The notes below the pieces were generated by a model, which was not told the origin of the DNA, searched no databases, and worked only from the letters and a program-made list of their open reading frames with translations. From Pantoea ananatis LMG 2665 (GTDB lineage Bacteria; Pseudomonadota; Gammaproteobacteria; Enterobacterales; Enterobacteriaceae), in assembly GCF_000710035.2 (NCBI RefSeq), contig NZ_JMJJ01000004.1:930001-994000 (forward strand): a DNA stretch of 64,000 bases. The letters run 5' to 3'. The translations under genes were made by a program, and so were the position numbers. Numbering within the stretch: the first letter of the stretch is position 1; each line of letters opens with the position of its first letter. Shown here piece after piece: positions 53,851 through 64,000 of the stretch.

Positions 53851-55125
53851 ATGACCAGCAGTAACCTGATACAACAATTGCAAGAGAGGGGCCTGATCGC
53901 CCAGGTGACGGACGAAGACGCGTTAGTAGAGAAACTGGCGCAAGGGCCAATTTCGCTCTATTGCGGCTTTGACCCCACTGCTGACAGCTTGCATTTGGGC
54001 CATCTGGTTCCACTGCTCTGCCTCAAACGTTTTCAGGATGCCGGGCACAAGCCGGTTGCGCTGGTAGGCGGCGCCACGGGCTTAATTGGCGATCCCAGTT
54101 TCAAAGCTGCAGAGCGTAAACTCAACACCAGCGAAACCGTCGGTGAGTGGGTAGAAAAAATCCGGACGCAGGTCGCACCCTTCCTGGACTTTGACTGTGG
54201 CGCCAACAGCGCGATTGCGGCCAATAACTATGACTGGTTTGGCAATATGAACGTGCTGACTTTCCTGCGTGACATCGGTAAACACTTCTCTGTTAACCAG
54301 ATGATCAACAAGGAAGCCGTTAAACAGCGCCTAAACCGTGACGACCAGGGGATCTCGTTCACCGAATTCTCCTATAACCTGCTGCAGGGTTACGACTTCG
54401 CCTGTCTGAATGCGCTGCACGGCGTGTCCCTGCAGATTGGCGGATCTGACCAGTGGGGTAACATCACCTCCGGTATCGATCTGACGCGTCGTCTGCACCA
54501 GAACCAGGTATTTGGTCTGACCGTTCCGCTGATCACCAAATCGGACGGCACCAAGTTCGGTAAAACCGAAGGCGGCGCGGTCTGGCTGGATGCGAAGAAA
54601 ACCAGTCCTTATAAGTTCTACCAGTTCTGGATCAACACCGCAGATGCGGATGTTTACCGCTTCCTGAAGTTCTTCACTTTCCTGAGCATTGAAGAGATTC
54701 ATGCCCTGGAAGAAGAAGATAAAAACAGCGGAACCGCGCCGCGCGCGCAGTACGTGCTGGCCGAGCAGGTCACGCGCCTGGTGCACGGCGAAGAGGGGCT
54801 GGCTGCCGCGAAACGAATCACCGAGAGCCTGTTCTCTGGCGCGCTGAGCGATATGACAGAGGCCGACTTCGAACAGTTGGCGCAGGATGGTATGCCGACC
54901 ATCACGCTAAGTGCCGAAGACGATCTGCAACAGGCTCTGGTCAAAGCTGAGCTGGTGCCTTCACGTGGTCAGGCTCGCACCATGATTGGTTCGAATGCCG
55001 TGTCGCTGAACGGTGAAAAGCAGTCTGATGCTGAGTACCGTTTCAGTGACAGCGATAAGCTGTTCAACCGCTTCACGCTGCTGCGTCGCGGTAAAAAGCA
55101 TTACTGCCTGATTAACTGGCAGTAA
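53851..55125 (+). CDS. tyrS: Tyrosyl-tRNA synthetase
   Basis: TyrRS charges tRNA-Tyr. From the ATG at 53851 (GGAG upstream) it is 424 aa, the E. coli length. The class I motifs are HLGH (in [13 protein letters not shown]) and KFGKT (for KMSKS); [13 protein letters not shown] and [11 protein letters not shown] form the tyrosine pocket, and an S4 RNA-binding domain ([19 protein letters not shown]) lies at the C-terminus. pdxY follows it after a terminator. Confidence 0.99.
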   Translation: MTSSNLIQQLQERGLIAQVTDEDALVEKLAQGPISLYCGFDPTADSLHLGHLVPLLCLKRFQDAGHKPVALVGGATGLIGDPSFKAAERKLNTSETVGEWVEKIRTQVAPFLDFDCGANSAIAANNYDWFGNMNVLTFLRDIGKHFSVNQMINKEAVKQRLNRDDQGISFTEFSYNLLQGYDFACLNALHGVSLQIGGSDQWGNITSGIDLTRRLHQNQVFGLTVPLITKSDGTKFGKTEGGAVWLDAKKTSPYKFYQFWINTADADVYRFLKFFTFLSIEEIHALEEEDKNSGTAPRAQYVLAEQVTRLVHGEEGLAAAKRITESLFSGALSDMTEADFEQLAQDGMPTITLSAEDDLQQALVKAELVPSRGQARTMIGSNAVSLNGEKQSDAEYRFSDSDKLFNRFTLLRRGKKHYCLINWQ

Positions 55126-55132
55126 CCTTTCA

Positions 55133-55156
55133 GGGCCGGTTTCCGGCCCTTTTTTA
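55133..55156 (+). terminator. Terminator after tyrS
   Basis: GGGCCGG and CCGGCCC form a 7-bp stem with a TTT loop, then six T. It lies 8 bp after the tyrS stop. Confidence 0.9.
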
Positions 55157-55181
55157 TGGCAAGGCACTACAGGGCAAAAAA

Positions 55182-56042
55182 GTGAAAAACGTTTTAGCAA
55201 TTCAGTCGCACGTGGTGTTTGGTCACGCGGGCAACGCGGCGGCAGAGTTCCCGATGCGCCGTATGGGTGTGAACGTCTGGCCGCTGAATACCGTGCAGTT
55301 TTCTAACCATACGCAATATGGCCACTGGACCGGTACCGTGATGCCGGCCACGCACTTAACCGATATCGTCAAAGGCATTGCCGATATTGACCGCCTGAAA
55401 ACCTGTGATGCGGTACTCAGCGGTTATCTGGGCTCGGCCGAGCAGGGCGAAAACATTCTGGAAATCGTGCGCCAGGTAAAAGCCGCGAACCCGGAAGCCT
55501 GGTATTTCTGCGATCCGGTTATGGGGCACCCGGAAAAGGGCTGCATCGTTGCACCCGGCGTGGCGGAGTTCCACTGCAAACTGGCGCTTCCCGCCAGCGA
55601 TATCATCGCCCCCAACCTGCTGGAGCTGGAAATGCTCAGCGAACGCAGCGTAACCAGCGTAGAAACGGCGGTTGACGCGGCACGTATGCTGATTAGCCAG
55701 GGGCCGAAAGTCGTGCTGATTAAGCACCTGGCGCGCGCAGGGCGCCGCAGCGATCGGTTTGAGATGCTGCTGGTGACCGCCGGTGAAGCCTGGCACATCA
55801 GCCGTCCGCTGGTGGATTTTGGCGTTCGTCAACCGGTGGGCGTGGGCGATCTGACCAGTGGCTTGTTGCTGGTCGATCTGCTGCACGGGCTGTCGCTGCA
55901 GGCGGCGCTGGAACACGTCACTGCTGCGGTCTATGAAGTGATGCTGAAAACGCATGAGATGGGCGAGTATGAACTGCAACTGGTTGCCGCTCAGGATGCC
56001 ATTGTCCGACCGACGCACGTCTTCCCCGCTGAGAAGCTGTAA
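55182..56042 (+). CDS. pdxY: Pyridoxal kinase PdxY (pyridoxamine kinase family)
   Basis: PdxY phosphorylates pyridoxal in the B6 salvage pathway. The 286-aa protein (E. coli 287) has a GTG start and begins [35 protein letters not shown] and the anion-hole [13 protein letters not shown] (catalytic Asp) are conserved ribokinase-type features. It lies downstream of tyrS as in E. coli and is convergent with gstA. Confidence 0.97.
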   Translation: MKNVLAIQSHVVFGHAGNAAAEFPMRRMGVNVWPLNTVQFSNHTQYGHWTGTVMPATHLTDIVKGIADIDRLKTCDAVLSGYLGSAEQGENILEIVRQVKAANPEAWYFCDPVMGHPEKGCIVAPGVAEFHCKLALPASDIIAPNLLELEMLSERSVTSVETAVDAARMLISQGPKVVLIKHLARAGRRSDRFEMLLVTAGEAWHISRPLVDFGVRQPVGVGDLTSGLLLVDLLHGLSLQAALEHVTAAVYEVMLKTHEMGEYELQLVAAQDAIVRPTHVFPAEKL

Positions 56043-56065
56043 AAAAGGGCCGGTTACGGCCCTCA
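56042..56065 (-). terminator. Terminator between pdxY and gstA
   Basis: GGGCCG and CGGCCC flank a GTTA loop; the plus-strand A-run just after the pdxY stop gives a T-run on the minus strand, so it ends gstA transcription. Confidence 0.82.
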
Positions 56066-56070
56066 TCGTA

Positions 56071-56676
56071 TCAGTTAAGTCCTTCCGCTTTGAGCGCGGC
56101 CTGAACCGACGGCCGCTCTGCAACGCGTTCAAACCAGTGTTGCAGGTGGTCCCGCGCGGCCAAATCCAGGTTCAGCGCTTTTGCCCAGCGGGTAACCACA
56201 AATAAATAGGCATCCGCGACGCTGAAGTGCACGCCCATCAGCCACTGTTTGTCTTTAAGCTCATCGTTTACCCAGGCAAATTTCGCCTCCAGCTGGCGGC
56301 GCACCAACGCTTTGTACTCCTCAGGCGCATCGTTGCGAAACAGGGGAGAGAAGCTTTTGTGTAACTCGCTGCTGATATAGCCGAGCCACTCAATGGTGTG
56401 ATAACGCGTCAGGCTCCCCACCGGGGCCAGGAGGTGACGATCGGGTTTAAGATCGGCCAGATACTGCACAATCGCCGCGCCTTCCGTTAATACATTCCCA
56501 TCGCTCAGCTGCAGGGCCGGCACCTGACCTTTGGGGTTGATCTGGCGAAAATCTTCACCGCGCTCGGTGAGCTTAGTCTGCAGATCAACATTAACCTGCG
56601 TAAAGTCCAGACCACATTCACGCATGACGATATGCGGTGAAAGGGAACAGGCACCAGCTTTACAAAACAGTTTCAT
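56071..56676 (-). CDS. gstA: Glutathione S-transferase GstA (beta class)
   Basis: A 201-aa beta-class GST, exactly the E. coli length from the ATG at 56676; the longer frame upstream lacks homology. It starts [16 protein letters not shown], with Cys10 as the characteristic beta-class active-site residue, and has the thioredoxin-fold [11 protein letters not shown] and the C-terminal helix [14 protein letters not shown]. It conjugates glutathione to electrophiles and has peroxidase and disulfide activity. Confidence 0.97.
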   Translation of the reverse strand: MKLFCKAGACSLSPHIVMRECGLDFTQVNVDLQTKLTERGEDFRQINPKGQVPALQLSDGNVLTEGAAIVQYLADLKPDRHLLAPVGSLTRYHTIEWLGYISSELHKSFSPLFRNDAPEEYKALVRRQLEAKFAWVNDELKDKQWLMGVHFSVADAYLFVVTRWAKALNLDLAARDHLQHWFERVAERPSVQAALKAEGLN

Positions 56677-56782
56677 AATGAGGCCACCATGTTGCGAATC
56701 GTGTTTGCATAGTAATCTCATGGCGCGGAATTGCCAGTAATAAGGCGCAGGAATGTGCGAGGCATTGATCGGCGACAAAAAC

Positions 56783-56808
56783 AAAAAAAACCGGGCAGGC
56801 CCGGTTTT
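56783..56808 (-). terminator. Terminator after dtpA
   Basis: ACCGGG and CCCGGT form a stem around a CAGG loop; on the minus strand it is followed by a run of T. It lies between dtpA and gstA. Confidence 0.88.
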
Positions 56809-56829
56809 CGTGAAAAGTCATGACGTCAG

Positions 56830-58314
56830 TCAGGCTTTGTCTGCTGCCGTATCTTGAGTCATGCGGTTCAGCAGAGGGGCGGTAATCAGCATCAGCACGG
56901 CGATGACCGCCGTCGCGATACCAATCTGCTGGAAAACTCTGCCGTAGGTGGCCAGGGAGATCAGCGGATCGGTAACGTTTTCAGGAACGGCCATCAGGTT
57001 TGCCACTTTACCGGCAATGACCGCAGCGCCCGCCGTCGTCAGGAACCATGAACCCATGATAAAACCCATAAGACGCTGCGGAACCAGCTGCGCCACCATC
57101 GCCAGGCCAAGACCGGAAATCATCAGTTCACCAATGCTCTGCAGGCCATAGCTGAGAATCAGCCAGTTAACAGACACAATCCCCGCATCGCTGGCAAACT
57201 TCGCGCCGACCGGTAACACCAGGAAGGCTGCGGAACACAGCACCATACCGATGGCGAACTTGTGCGGCATGGGCAGTTTATCGCCCAGCTTGTTGTAGAC
57301 GGCGGCGAGAATCGGGCTGGCAAGCATGATCCAGAACGGGTTCAGCGCCTGGAATTGCTCAGGGGCAAAGGTGATACCCAAAATGCTGTGCTCAACGTTG
57401 CGAATCGCAAAGAAGTTAAGCGACGTTGGCATCTGCATATAGAGCACGAAGAACACGATGGCTTCCACCATCAGCAGGAACGCAACAATCATACGACGAC
57501 GGGCTGCGCCGTGAAGGGCAAAGGCTTCTTTGGCAAAGATGACAAAGATACCTAACGCTATCACGCCTAACAGCATGCGGGCGATTGACTGGTGGTGCAG
57601 CATCCAGTTTGCCAGGGCGACCAGGACGACGATTCCCACCAGGGTCATCAACAGTTTGCCGAACTGTAGTGGGGCAAAGTCCGGTTTAGAGCCGAAGTCT
57701 TTCACCAGGCGTTTGCAGAACAGGAAGTTAAGCAGCGTGATGACCAGGCCGACAACCGAGAGCGAAAACGCCACGTTGTAGCCGTACTTCTCCGCTAACC
57801 ACGGAGTCAGCATCATTGAAAACAGCGAACCGATATTGATGGACATGTAGAACATGGTGAAGGCCCCATCAATACGGGGATCGTCTTTGTCATAGCACGT
57901 CGAGAGCAGCGAAGAGGGGTTAGCTTTAAACAAGCCACTTCCCACGGCAATGGTCGCCATACCAACATAAACGATGCTGACGTTGTGGCCCGAGAAGGCC
58001 ACCAGGGCATAACCTATTGCCAGAACCAGCACGCCAAGAACGATGACGCGTTTGGTCCCGAGGACTTTGTCACCCAGCCAGCCACCGATGGCGACAAGGC
58101 CATATACCAGGGCGCTAAATGAGGAGAACAGGGTAATAGAGTCGGACTCCGACATCCCCAGTTGTCTCACCAGGTAAACCGCCATAATGGCCTGCAGGCC
58201 GTAGTAACCAAAACGTTCCCATAATTCGATAGAAAAGATCAGGTAAAACGCTTTGGGCTGTTTGAACGCGTTAAGGCTGACGGCCTCGTCGGTGTGTTTG
58301 TTTGCAGTTGACAC
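56830..58314 (-). CDS. dtpA: Di/tripeptide:proton symporter DtpA (TppB)
   Basis: DtpA is an inner-membrane POT/PTR family peptide transporter. The 494-aa protein (E. coli 500) has a GTG start (58312-58314) and opens with [22 protein letters not shown]. ExxER in the first helix ([11 protein letters not shown]), the PTR motif [15 protein letters not shown] and [13 protein letters not shown] are present, with about 14 membrane helices. In E. coli it is under OmpR control. The upstream 600 bp contain no gene that I can identify. Confidence 0.97.
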   Translation of the reverse strand: MSTANKHTDEAVSLNAFKQPKAFYLIFSIELWERFGYYGLQAIMAVYLVRQLGMSESDSITLFSSFSALVYGLVAIGGWLGDKVLGTKRVIVLGVLVLAIGYALVAFSGHNVSIVYVGMATIAVGSGLFKANPSSLLSTCYDKDDPRIDGAFTMFYMSINIGSLFSMMLTPWLAEKYGYNVAFSLSVVGLVITLLNFLFCKRLVKDFGSKPDFAPLQFGKLLMTLVGIVVLVALANWMLHHQSIARMLLGVIALGIFVIFAKEAFALHGAARRRMIVAFLLMVEAIVFFVLYMQMPTSLNFFAIRNVEHSILGITFAPEQFQALNPFWIMLASPILAAVYNKLGDKLPMPHKFAIGMVLCSAAFLVLPVGAKFASDAGIVSVNWLILSYGLQSIGELMISGLGLAMVAQLVPQRLMGFIMGSWFLTTAGAAVIAGKVANLMAVPENVTDPLISLATYGRVFQQIGIATAVIAVLMLITAPLLNRMTQDTAADKA

Positions 58315-58913
58315 TTGTACCTCTGTTATTTCATATCCTGTGTCGCGACAGGAATTAAGTCCGCGCCATGTGATCAGACCATGGGCCAGATTTTTATTAG
58401 ATGGGAAAAACGGCGACTAATTTGGCTGAATAAAGGCGACAGGGCAAGCGTTTTCTACCTTCTGCCGGAAAGCGATCGTGTGGCGTTAAAACCTAAATAA
58501 ATATTATTAGTTGGAATTTAATTCTGATTTTAAGCGTTTATGTGAAGTAATGACGTCGCGGTGGGGTTGCAGGAGTGTTAATAATGACATTAACTACTAA
58601 AGCGGCGTTACGCCGAGCTTTACAACGGAAAGTGATATTTTCTCAGGACAATCTGGCTATAAAGCAGGTTTTGACGCCGATTTGATGAAATAGTCTGCGT
58701 ATTATGACGTTAATCTCCACCAAAGGCGTAAAAAGATTGATTAAGGTCACATTTTTGCCTGTTAATTCAGGCAGAGAAAAAAGCTTATCTGGGTACGGCG
58801 TGCCCGTAGCGCTTCGCTGTATCGGGTGGGAGACACGACAGAGCCGCACTTCGGGACTCGACATCCGTTGCCCCCTGCCGTAGCATCCTTATTTCGTTAA
58901 GAGGAATTTTGCT
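58315..58913. other. 599-bp intergenic region between dtpA and the glutaminase-like gene
   Basis: AT-rich, with the divergent promoters of dtpA and the next gene expected here. Short frames at 58315-58500 and 58643-58864 show no resemblance to known proteins, and I do not call them. Confidence 0.5.
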
Positions 58914-59612
58914 ATGCCGTTACCTTTACGTCTCGCGTTAGTCGGCGACTATCGTCCGGAAGCCGTTGCGCATCAGGCTATTCCCCTGGCGCTTTCCCGT
59001 GCCGCTGCCCATCTTGCTATCGATATTGAACCTGAGTGGATCCCAACACCTGAGCTGGGCGATTTAACCGCCATCAGGCAAAGCCATGCCGTATGGCTGG
59101 TGCCGGGAAGTCCCTATAAAAATGATGAGGGCGTCTTCAGTATGCTGCGCTGGGTACGGGAAGGGGAAAAACCTTTTCTGGGTTCCTGTGGCGGTTTTCA
59201 GTATGCCGTTATCGACTATGCACGTCACGTACTGGGCTGGCATGATGCGAATCATGCAGAAACCAGCGATGAAGGGCGGATGGTGATTGCGCCGTTAAGT
59301 TGCTCGCTGGTGGAGCAGCGCGGTGAGGTGACATTTGAACCCGGTTCACGTATTGCCACCGCCTACGACAGCCTCTCCAGCGATGAAGGCTATCACTGCA
59401 ACTTTGGCGTTAACCCGGACTTCAGTGCAGCGCTGGAAGGCAACAATTTGCGTATCACCGCCTGGGATCTCAATGGCGATGTACGCGGCATAGAACTGAC
59501 CGATCATCCTTTTTACGTCGCCACGCTCTTCCAGTCCGAGCGTGCAGCCTTACAGGATAAGGATTCTCCGCTGGTGATTGCCTGGATGCAGGCGGCTCTG
59601 GATCAGCGTTAG
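58914..59612 (+). CDS. CTP-synthase-like glutamine amidotransferase paralogue
   Basis: A 232-aa stand-alone protein resembling the C-terminal glutaminase domain of CTP synthase: LVPGSPYKNDEGVFS (oxyanion region) and GEKPFLGSCGGFQYAV with nucleophile Cys92. The end LTDHPFYVATLFQSE aligns with the CTP synthase stretch containing FHPE, so the catalytic His is replaced by Gln (FQSE) while the Glu remains. This fits what I recall as CTP synthase C-terminal region-related proteins. Its function is unknown. It is not in E. coli between dtpA and nth. AGAGG precedes the ATG. Confidence 0.8.
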   Translation: MPLPLRLALVGDYRPEAVAHQAIPLALSRAAAHLAIDIEPEWIPTPELGDLTAIRQSHAVWLVPGSPYKNDEGVFSMLRWVREGEKPFLGSCGGFQYAVIDYARHVLGWHDANHAETSDEGRMVIAPLSCSLVEQRGEVTFEPGSRIATAYDSLSSDEGYHCNFGVNPDFSAALEGNNLRITAWDLNGDVRGIELTDHPFYVATLFQSERAALQDKDSPLVIAWMQAALDQR

Positions 59613-59624
59613 ATCAGAAAATAA

Positions 59625-59648
59625 AAAGCCTGTGTGTTCACAGGCTTT
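59625..59648. terminator. Bidirectional terminator between the glutaminase-like gene and nth
   Basis: AAAGCCTGTG and CACAGGCTTT form a 10-bp stem around TGTT, with A and T flanks suitable for both strands. Confidence 0.88.
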
Positions 59649-59667
59649 ATCAGACAACACCTTCGCG

Positions 59668-60300
59668 TTATTCCACTTTATCCGGGTATTCGCACAGGTC
59701 CTCAATCAGACAGGCGCCACAGCGCGGCTTACGGGCCACACAGGTATAGCGACCGTGCAGAATCAGCCAGTGGTGGCAGTCCACTTTGAATGCCTTAGGC
59801 ACAACCTTTAACAGTTTTTCTTCGACCTGCTCGACATTCTTGCCGGGGGCGAAATTTGTCCGGTTGCAGACGCGAAAAATATGGGTATCCACTGCGATGG
59901 TGGGCCAGCCAAAGGCGGTGTTGAGCACCACGTTTGCCGTTTTACGGCCCACACCGGGCAGCGCTTCCAGGGCTGCACGATCTTCGGGCACCACTCCGCC
60001 GTGTTGTTCCAGCAGAATGCGGCAGGTTTTGATGACATTCTCAGCCTTGCTGTTGAACAGTCCGATCGTTTTAATGTATTCCTTCACACCGTCCACGCCC
60101 AGCGCCAGCATCGCAGCGGGCGTATTCGCGACCGGGTAGAGCTTTGCGGTGGCTTTATTCACGCTGACGTCGGTGGCCTGGGCAGAGAGCAGAACCGCAA
60201 TCAATAATTCAAACGGCGAGCTAAACTGCAGCTCGGTCGTAGGATGAGGATTAGCCTGCTGCAAACGGCTGAGGATCTCGGTACGCTTTGTCTGGTTCAC
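59668..60300 (-). CDS. nth: Endonuclease III (thymine glycol DNA glycosylase/AP lyase)
   Basis: Nth removes oxidised pyrimidines and cleaves AP sites in base excision repair. The 210-aa protein (E. coli 211) keeps the catalytic Lys120 (PGVGRKTA) and Asp138 (AVDTHIFRV) of the HhH-GPD fold, and the 4Fe-4S cysteines 187, 194, 197 and 203. The start is GTG (60298-60300) and overlaps the rsxE stop by GTGA. It is the last gene of rsx-nth as in E. coli. Confidence 0.98.
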   Translation of the reverse strand: MNQTKRTEILSRLQQANPHPTTELQFSSPFELLIAVLLSAQATDVSVNKATAKLYPVANTPAAMLALGVDGVKEYIKTIGLFNSKAENVIKTCRILLEQHGGVVPEDRAALEALPGVGRKTANVVLNTAFGWPTIAVDTHIFRVCNRTNFAPGKNVEQVEEKLLKVVPKAFKVDCHHWLILHGRYTCVARKPRCGACLIEDLCEYPDKVE

Positions 60301-61001
60301 ACGGCTTTTCCGGTATTGCCTTGCGGTGCAGCCAGCGCCTGCTCTTCAGCACGGCGCACAGCACGCTGCTTCATTTTTTGATCGATCAGGTATTTACCCG
60401 CCAGCATCATGCCCAGACCAATAAAGGCGCCTGGTGGTAACATCGCCAGCAGCATCGGTGAATCCAGATGAATCACCTCAATTTTTAATGCTTTTGCCCA
60501 CGGGCCTAACAGCTGGTCTGCACCGTTAAACAGCGTCCCGCTGCCAATAATTTCACGGAGGGAACCCAACACCACCATTGCGCAGGTTGCGCCCATCCCA
60601 ATGGCAAAACCATCAAGGGCTGCAAGAGGGATGCTGCTTTTCGATGCGACGGCCTCGGCACGGCCTACCACGATACAGTTGGTCACGATAAGCGGAATAA
60701 AAATGCCCAACGACTGATACAGGCCATAGGCATAAGCATTAATCAGCATCTGTACACAGCTCACCACGGACGCGATGATCATCACGTAAATGGGGATGCG
60801 AATCTCCGAGGGCACCCAACGGCGCGAGGCGGAAATAAAGCTGTTGGTCAGGGTCAGCACCAGCGTGGTGGCCAGCCCCAGCCCCAACGCATTGGTGGCG
60901 GTGGCGGTCACCGCCAGCAGCGGACACAGGCCCAGCAGCTGTACCAGCGCCGAGTTATTTTTCCACAGCCCGCCTACCAGCAGGTTTTTAGCTTCACTCA
61001 T
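60297..61001 (-). CDS. rsxE: Electron transport complex subunit RsxE (RnfE)
   Basis: RsxE is a six-helix inner-membrane subunit of the RnfABCDGE-type redox complex, which in E. coli keeps the [2Fe-2S] sensor SoxR reduced. From the ATG at 61001 it is 234 aa (E. coli 231): [20 protein letters not shown] and [17 protein letters not shown] hold the conserved membrane cysteines that bind an Fe-S cluster. It overlaps rsxG by 8 bp and nth by 4 bp. A GTG four codons earlier is an alternative start. Confidence 0.97.
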   Translation of the reverse strand: MSEAKNLLVGGLWKNNSALVQLLGLCPLLAVTATATNALGLGLATTLVLTLTNSFISASRRWVPSEIRIPIYVMIIASVVSCVQMLINAYAYGLYQSLGIFIPLIVTNCIVVGRAEAVASKSSIPLAALDGFAIGMGATCAMVVLGSLREIIGSGTLFNGADQLLGPWAKALKIEVIHLDSPMLLAMLPPGAFIGLGMMLAGKYLIDQKMKQRAVRRAEEQALAAPQGNTGKAV

Positions 61002-61629
61002 TTGCGTCTCCACATTCGGGTAACGAAGAGAGTTTCCCTTTCAGGGATTCAATTAATAATGCCGTACGTTTGGTGGCATTCACGACGGCTCGTGGGGTAA
61101 TCGTGGCGCCAGTGAACTGATCGAATTCGCCACCGTCTTTTTTAACGGCAAACGCTTTATCATCCGGACCTGTTACCACTTTGCCATTAAAGCTGTTAAT
61201 CCAGTCAGAAATGCGCAGTTCTATTTTATCGCCTAAACCGGGCGTTTCATGATGTTCAATCACGCGGACGCCCAGCACCTTACCGTTAAAGTCAGCCCCG
61301 ACCAGCATCTGTATCGCGCCGGAATAGCCGTCCGGTGCCGTCGTTTCCAGCGCCGCGGCAACAGGCTGGTTGCCTTTACGTGCCAGATAAAGATGGTGAG
61401 GATTGGTGTTACCCAGCGCCGCATTAGTGACAACGTAACATTCCTGCTGAATGTGGTTGTCGTACATATCGGTCGGCACCACCTGGTCCAGCAAATTTTT
61501 CTGCTGCAGTTGCGTCTGATGCTCAACGGTTGGCTTAGTGACCGTATTCACTATAGCCGTCACGCCGGTCGTAATGGCGGCAAACAGCGCCAGCGTCACG
61601 CCATTTTTGCGTATCGTGTCCAGCATCAT
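60994..61629 (-). CDS. rsxG: Electron transport complex subunit RsxG (RnfG)
   Basis: RsxG is a periplasm-facing subunit with covalently bound FMN. The 211-aa protein (E. coli 206) has one N-terminal membrane helix and the FMN-threonyl motif in [14 protein letters not shown], where the second Thr is modified. [14 protein letters not shown] and [13 protein letters not shown] are conserved. The gene directly follows rsxD, with start and stop adjacent, and overlaps rsxE. Confidence 0.97.
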   Translation of the reverse strand: MMLDTIRKNGVTLALFAAITTGVTAIVNTVTKPTVEHQTQLQQKNLLDQVVPTDMYDNHIQQECYVVTNAALGNTNPHHLYLARKGNQPVAAALETTAPDGYSGAIQMLVGADFNGKVLGVRVIEHHETPGLGDKIELRISDWINSFNGKVVTGPDDKAFAVKKDGGEFDQFTGATITPRAVVNATKRTALLIESLKGKLSSLPECGDANE

Positions 61630-62688
61630 TTAATCCTTTTGATGGCCGTAAACACGCGGCTGAGTGTAATAGTCAATCAGCGGTACGCATATATTAGCCA
61701 GCAATACAGCGAAAGCAACGCCGTCCGGATATCCGCCGAAGCTGCGAATTAACCAGATCAGCAGCCCAATCAGCGCACCGTAGAGTAAACGACCACGGTC
61801 GGTCGTCGAAGCGGTGACCGGATCGGTAGCAATAAAAAATGCCCCAAGCATAGTGGCACCTGAGAACAGATGAATCACTGGGCTGTTGAGCGTAGCGGGC
61901 GAGAACAGCCAGCCCAGCGTTGCGCAGAAGGCCAGCGACAGCAAAATGGCAGCCGGGATATGCCAGCGAATGGCGTTTTTCCATAACAGGAACAGACCGC
62001 CCACCAGATAACCCAGGTTAACCCACTGCCAGCCGAGACCCGCGAGCACACCACTGTAAATGGGCTGTGCCAGAAGTTGCGCGGCGCTGTGGCCCGCGCG
62101 CAGGCCGGTTTTGAATGTATCGAGCGGCGTGGCCTGGCTGACGCCATCGGCACCGAGCTGCAGCTGCTGCATCGTGTCGCCCGCAAGAGTATGGCCGGTA
62201 AAAATCATACTGAGTGAATCGAGCATCCCCGGTTTAATCATCTGTAACGCGTCCGGCGGCATCCAACTGGTCATCTGTACCGGAAACGAGATCAGTAGCA
62301 CCACATAGCCTACCATCGCCGGATTAAAGGGATTTTGTCCCAGTCCACCGTAAAGCTGCTTGGCGATCACAATCGCAAAGACTGTACCGATCACTACCAG
62401 CCACCAGGGCGCCAGAGAGGGGATGCTGATTCCCAGCAGAATGGCCGTCAAGAGGGCTGAATTATCCGCAAGATTGGCAGCAACCGGGCTTTTGCGTAAA
62501 CGCAGGATGGCCGCTTCGGTAAGCAACGCCGTTACCGAGGCCAGAATCACCTGCAACAGCGTGCCCACGCCAAAGAAATAACACTGCGCTGCAAAGCCCG
62601 GCAGTGCAGCCAGCACCACCAGCATCATGATGTTGCCGGTGCTGCGCCGGTTGTGGGTATAAGGTGAACTTGCTATACGAAAAGCCAT
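61630..62688 (-). CDS. rsxD: Electron transport complex subunit RsxD (RnfD)
   Basis: RsxD is a membrane subunit with covalently bound FMN and about nine helices. The 352-aa protein has the length of E. coli RsxD, with [15 protein letters not shown], the FMN-attachment region GVSQATPLD and [22 protein letters not shown]. It starts one base before the rsxC stop region (62688/62689), so translation is coupled. Confidence 0.97.
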   Translation of the reverse strand: MAFRIASSPYTHNRRSTGNIMMLVVLAALPGFAAQCYFFGVGTLLQVILASVTALLTEAAILRLRKSPVAANLADNSALLTAILLGISIPSLAPWWLVVIGTVFAIVIAKQLYGGLGQNPFNPAMVGYVVLLISFPVQMTSWMPPDALQMIKPGMLDSLSMIFTGHTLAGDTMQQLQLGADGVSQATPLDTFKTGLRAGHSAAQLLAQPIYSGVLAGLGWQWVNLGYLVGGLFLLWKNAIRWHIPAAILLSLAFCATLGWLFSPATLNSPVIHLFSGATMLGAFFIATDPVTASTTDRGRLLYGALIGLLIWLIRSFGGYPDGVAFAVLLANICVPLIDYYTQPRVYGHQKD

Positions 62689-64000
62689 TTAGTCCTCAGG
62701 TGTCAATGTCGATTGCGCTTTACGCGCTTTGGCACGTTCGATAGCAGCCGCAATAGCGGCTTTGCGCGCGTCAGTAGGGTGCTCAAGTTCCGGCGCCTGT
62801 TCGGCTTCAGCATTCGCATTATTGGCTTGTTCTTGCGCCATTTCCGCCTGCTCGACGTCACGGTGCGCCTCTGTTGCAGCCAGTGCAGCATCGCGGGAAG
62901 CGTCCTCCGCGCGAGCCAGGGCGGCGGCGGCTTTCTTCGCTTTGGCACGCTCCACGGCGGCGGCCACGGCGGCCTTGCGTGGATCCTCCGGCGGGGCGGG
63001 CTGCACATCCTCAGTACCTTCAGCGCTGGCGGCCTGCGCGGCTTTCTTCGCTCTGGCACGTTCCACGGCGGCGGCCACGGCGGCCTTGCGTGGATCCTCC
63101 GGCGGGGCGGGCTGCACATCCTCAGTACCTTCAGCGCTGGCGGCCTGCGCGGCTTTCTTCGCTCTGGCACGTTCCACGGCGGCGGCCACGGCGGCCTTGC
63201 GTGGATCCTCCGGCGGGGCGGGCTGCACATCCTCAGTACCTTCAGCGCTGGCGGCCTGCGCGGCTTTCTTCGCTCTGGCACGTTCCACGGCGGCGGCCAC
63301 GGCGGCCTTGCGTGGATCCTCCGGCGGGGCGGGCTGCACATCCTCAGTACCTTCAGCGCTGGCGGCCTGCGCGGCTTTCTTCGCTCTGGCACGTTCCACG
63401 GCGGCGGCTACGGCGGCCTTGCGTGGATCCTCCGCCACCTCTTCAGACGCGTCCGGAACGGCTGATTTTTTTGCTTTAGCACGCGCAATAGCGGCTTCAA
63501 CCGCCGCTTTGCGTGGATCGGTCGTCTGGCGGCTCAGTGCCTGGGTTTCCGACTGGGCTTCAGCCTGGCGCAAGCGAGCCTGAGCATGGCGAGCCTCGGC
63601 GACGGCCTCTTCGTTTCCACCAGATTTTGCTTTCGCACGTGCCTGAGCCGCAGCCAGTTCAGCACTGTCGCTGCGCGCTACGCGCTGCTTCGCCTCTGCA
63701 TGGCGTGCTTCACGTGCCTGTTTTTCCCGTTCGAGTCGTGCCTGACGCGCTTCAAACCGTGCTTTCGCTTCCAGCGTCCGTTTGGCTTCCAGATCGATAG
63801 CCCGCAACTCGGCTTTTTCCTGGCGGTAATACTGCACCAGCGGGATGTTGCTGGGACAAACATAGGCGCAGGCACCGCATTCAATACAGTCATCAATATG
63901 GTGCGCACGGGCTTTATCATGATCGCCGCCCTTGCTGTACCAGTAAAGCTGCTGCGGCAGCAGCTTAGCCGGGCAGGCATCAGCACAGGCAGAGCAGCGA
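62689..64000 (-). CDS. rsxC: Electron transport complex subunit RsxC (RnfC), C-terminal part
   Basis: RsxC is the Fe-S flavoprotein subunit of the Rsx complex. The gene runs off the right edge; the window holds about the last 437 residues. At 63841-64000 the second ferredoxin-type cluster motifs appear, [15 protein letters not shown] and [15 protein letters not shown]. The rest is a long Ala/Arg/Lys/Glu-rich tail with at least four near-identical 37-residue repeats ([19 protein letters not shown] and a linker). The tail is present but variable in RnfC of enterobacteria. rsxDGE-nth follow. Confidence 0.95.
   Translation of the reverse strand, partial: RCSACADACPAKLLPQQLYWYSKGGDHDKARAHHIDDCIECGACAYVCPSNIPLVQYYRQEKAELRAIDLEAKRTLEAKARFEARQARLEREKQAREARHAEAKQRVARSDSAELAAAQARAKAKSGGNEEAVAEARHAQARLRQAEAQSETQALSRQTTDPRKAAVEAAIARAKAKKSAVPDASEEVAEDPRKAAVAAAVERARAKKAAQAASAEGTEDVQPAPPEDPRKAAVAAAVERARAKKAAQAASAEGTEDVQPAPPEDPRKAAVAAAVERARAKKAAQAASAEGTEDVQPAPPEDPRKAAVAAAVERARAKKAAQAASAEGTEDVQPAPPEDPRKAAVAAAVERAKAKKAAAALARAEDASRDAALAATEAHRDVEQAEMAQEQANNANAEAEQAPELEHPTDARKAAIAAAIERAKARKAQSTLTPED
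62930..63440 (-). repeat. 111-bp tandem repeats in rsxC
   Basis: The same 10-mer CTCAGTACCT is found at 63010, 63121, 63232 and 63343, a period of exactly 111 bp (37 codons). Copies are nearly identical. A fifth, slightly diverged copy with AKAKKA in place of ARAKKA lies at the left end, and degenerate single units lie outside on both sides. Confidence 0.95.

Noticed and set aside
62713..63583. Long forward-strand frames opposite rsxC
   Set aside because: They are mirror translations of the 111-bp repeats; the minus strand is rsxC with Fe-S motifs.

Overview
The window reads as a chromosomal segment of a member of the Enterobacterales, most likely the Erwiniaceae (Pantoea or Erwinia type). 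Most of it is collinear with the Escherichia coli K-12 stretch that runs from sufS/sufE down to rsxC, with proteins of the same length and mostly clear identity. The genus is an inference: the treZ-treY-glgX cluster, a CTX-M/RAHN/ERP-like chromosomal class A beta-lactamase and a UV damage endonuclease are not part of the E. coli version of this region.

Layout. 1-24.7 kb is conserved core: end of sufS, sufE, ldtE, lpp, pykF, two tRNA-Val(GAC) genes, mdtK, ribE, cfa, punC/punR, purR, ynhF, mepH, grxD, rnt, gloA, nemRA, ydhL, ydhF, sodC, a lipoprotein of unknown function, ydhIJK, slyA, slyB and anmK. Relative to E. coli, sodB, ydhP and lhr are missing from their usual places. 52.7-64 kb is again core: mliC, pdxH, tyrS, pdxY, gstA, dtpA, a CTP-synthase-like glutaminase paralogue, nth and rsxEGDC (rsxC runs off the end).

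Between anmK and mliC, which are neighbours in E. coli, lies about 28 kb of accessory DNA rich in stress and signalling functions: a BLUF-EAL photoreceptor phosphodiesterase, an SDR dehydrogenase, trehalose synthesis from glycogen (treZ, treY, glgX), catalase HPII (katE), a KGG-repeat YciG protein, UvsE, a class A beta-lactamase with a divergent LysR regulator, umuDC with a near-consensus LexA box, the chaperone/deglycase hchA, a TetR regulator, an orphan LuxR-type HTH protein, a secreted HIUase, and up to four small proteins of the YcgZ/YmgA/AriR connector type.

The most interesting signal is in this block. The AriR-like and YcgZ genes, 10 kb apart, have nearly the same promoter: a TGTAC-type -35, a 16-bp spacer, TATAAC and a shared TTTA. 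A further cluster of TGTACA half-sites, three of them exactly 10 bp apart, lies near the first. In E. coli the YcgZ/YmgA/AriR genes are controlled by the MerR-type repressor BluR and its blue-light antagonist BluF (BLUF-EAL). Here a BLUF-EAL protein with all expected catalytic motifs is encoded in the same block, so a dispersed light- or temperature-responsive regulon is plausible. Other points are a tRNA-Val gene with a mismatched acceptor stem that looks like a recombinant of two tandem copies, a second NemR-like operator inside nemRA, near-identical 111-bp tandem repeats in rsxC, and altered catalytic residues in the HIUase and the glutaminase paralogue.
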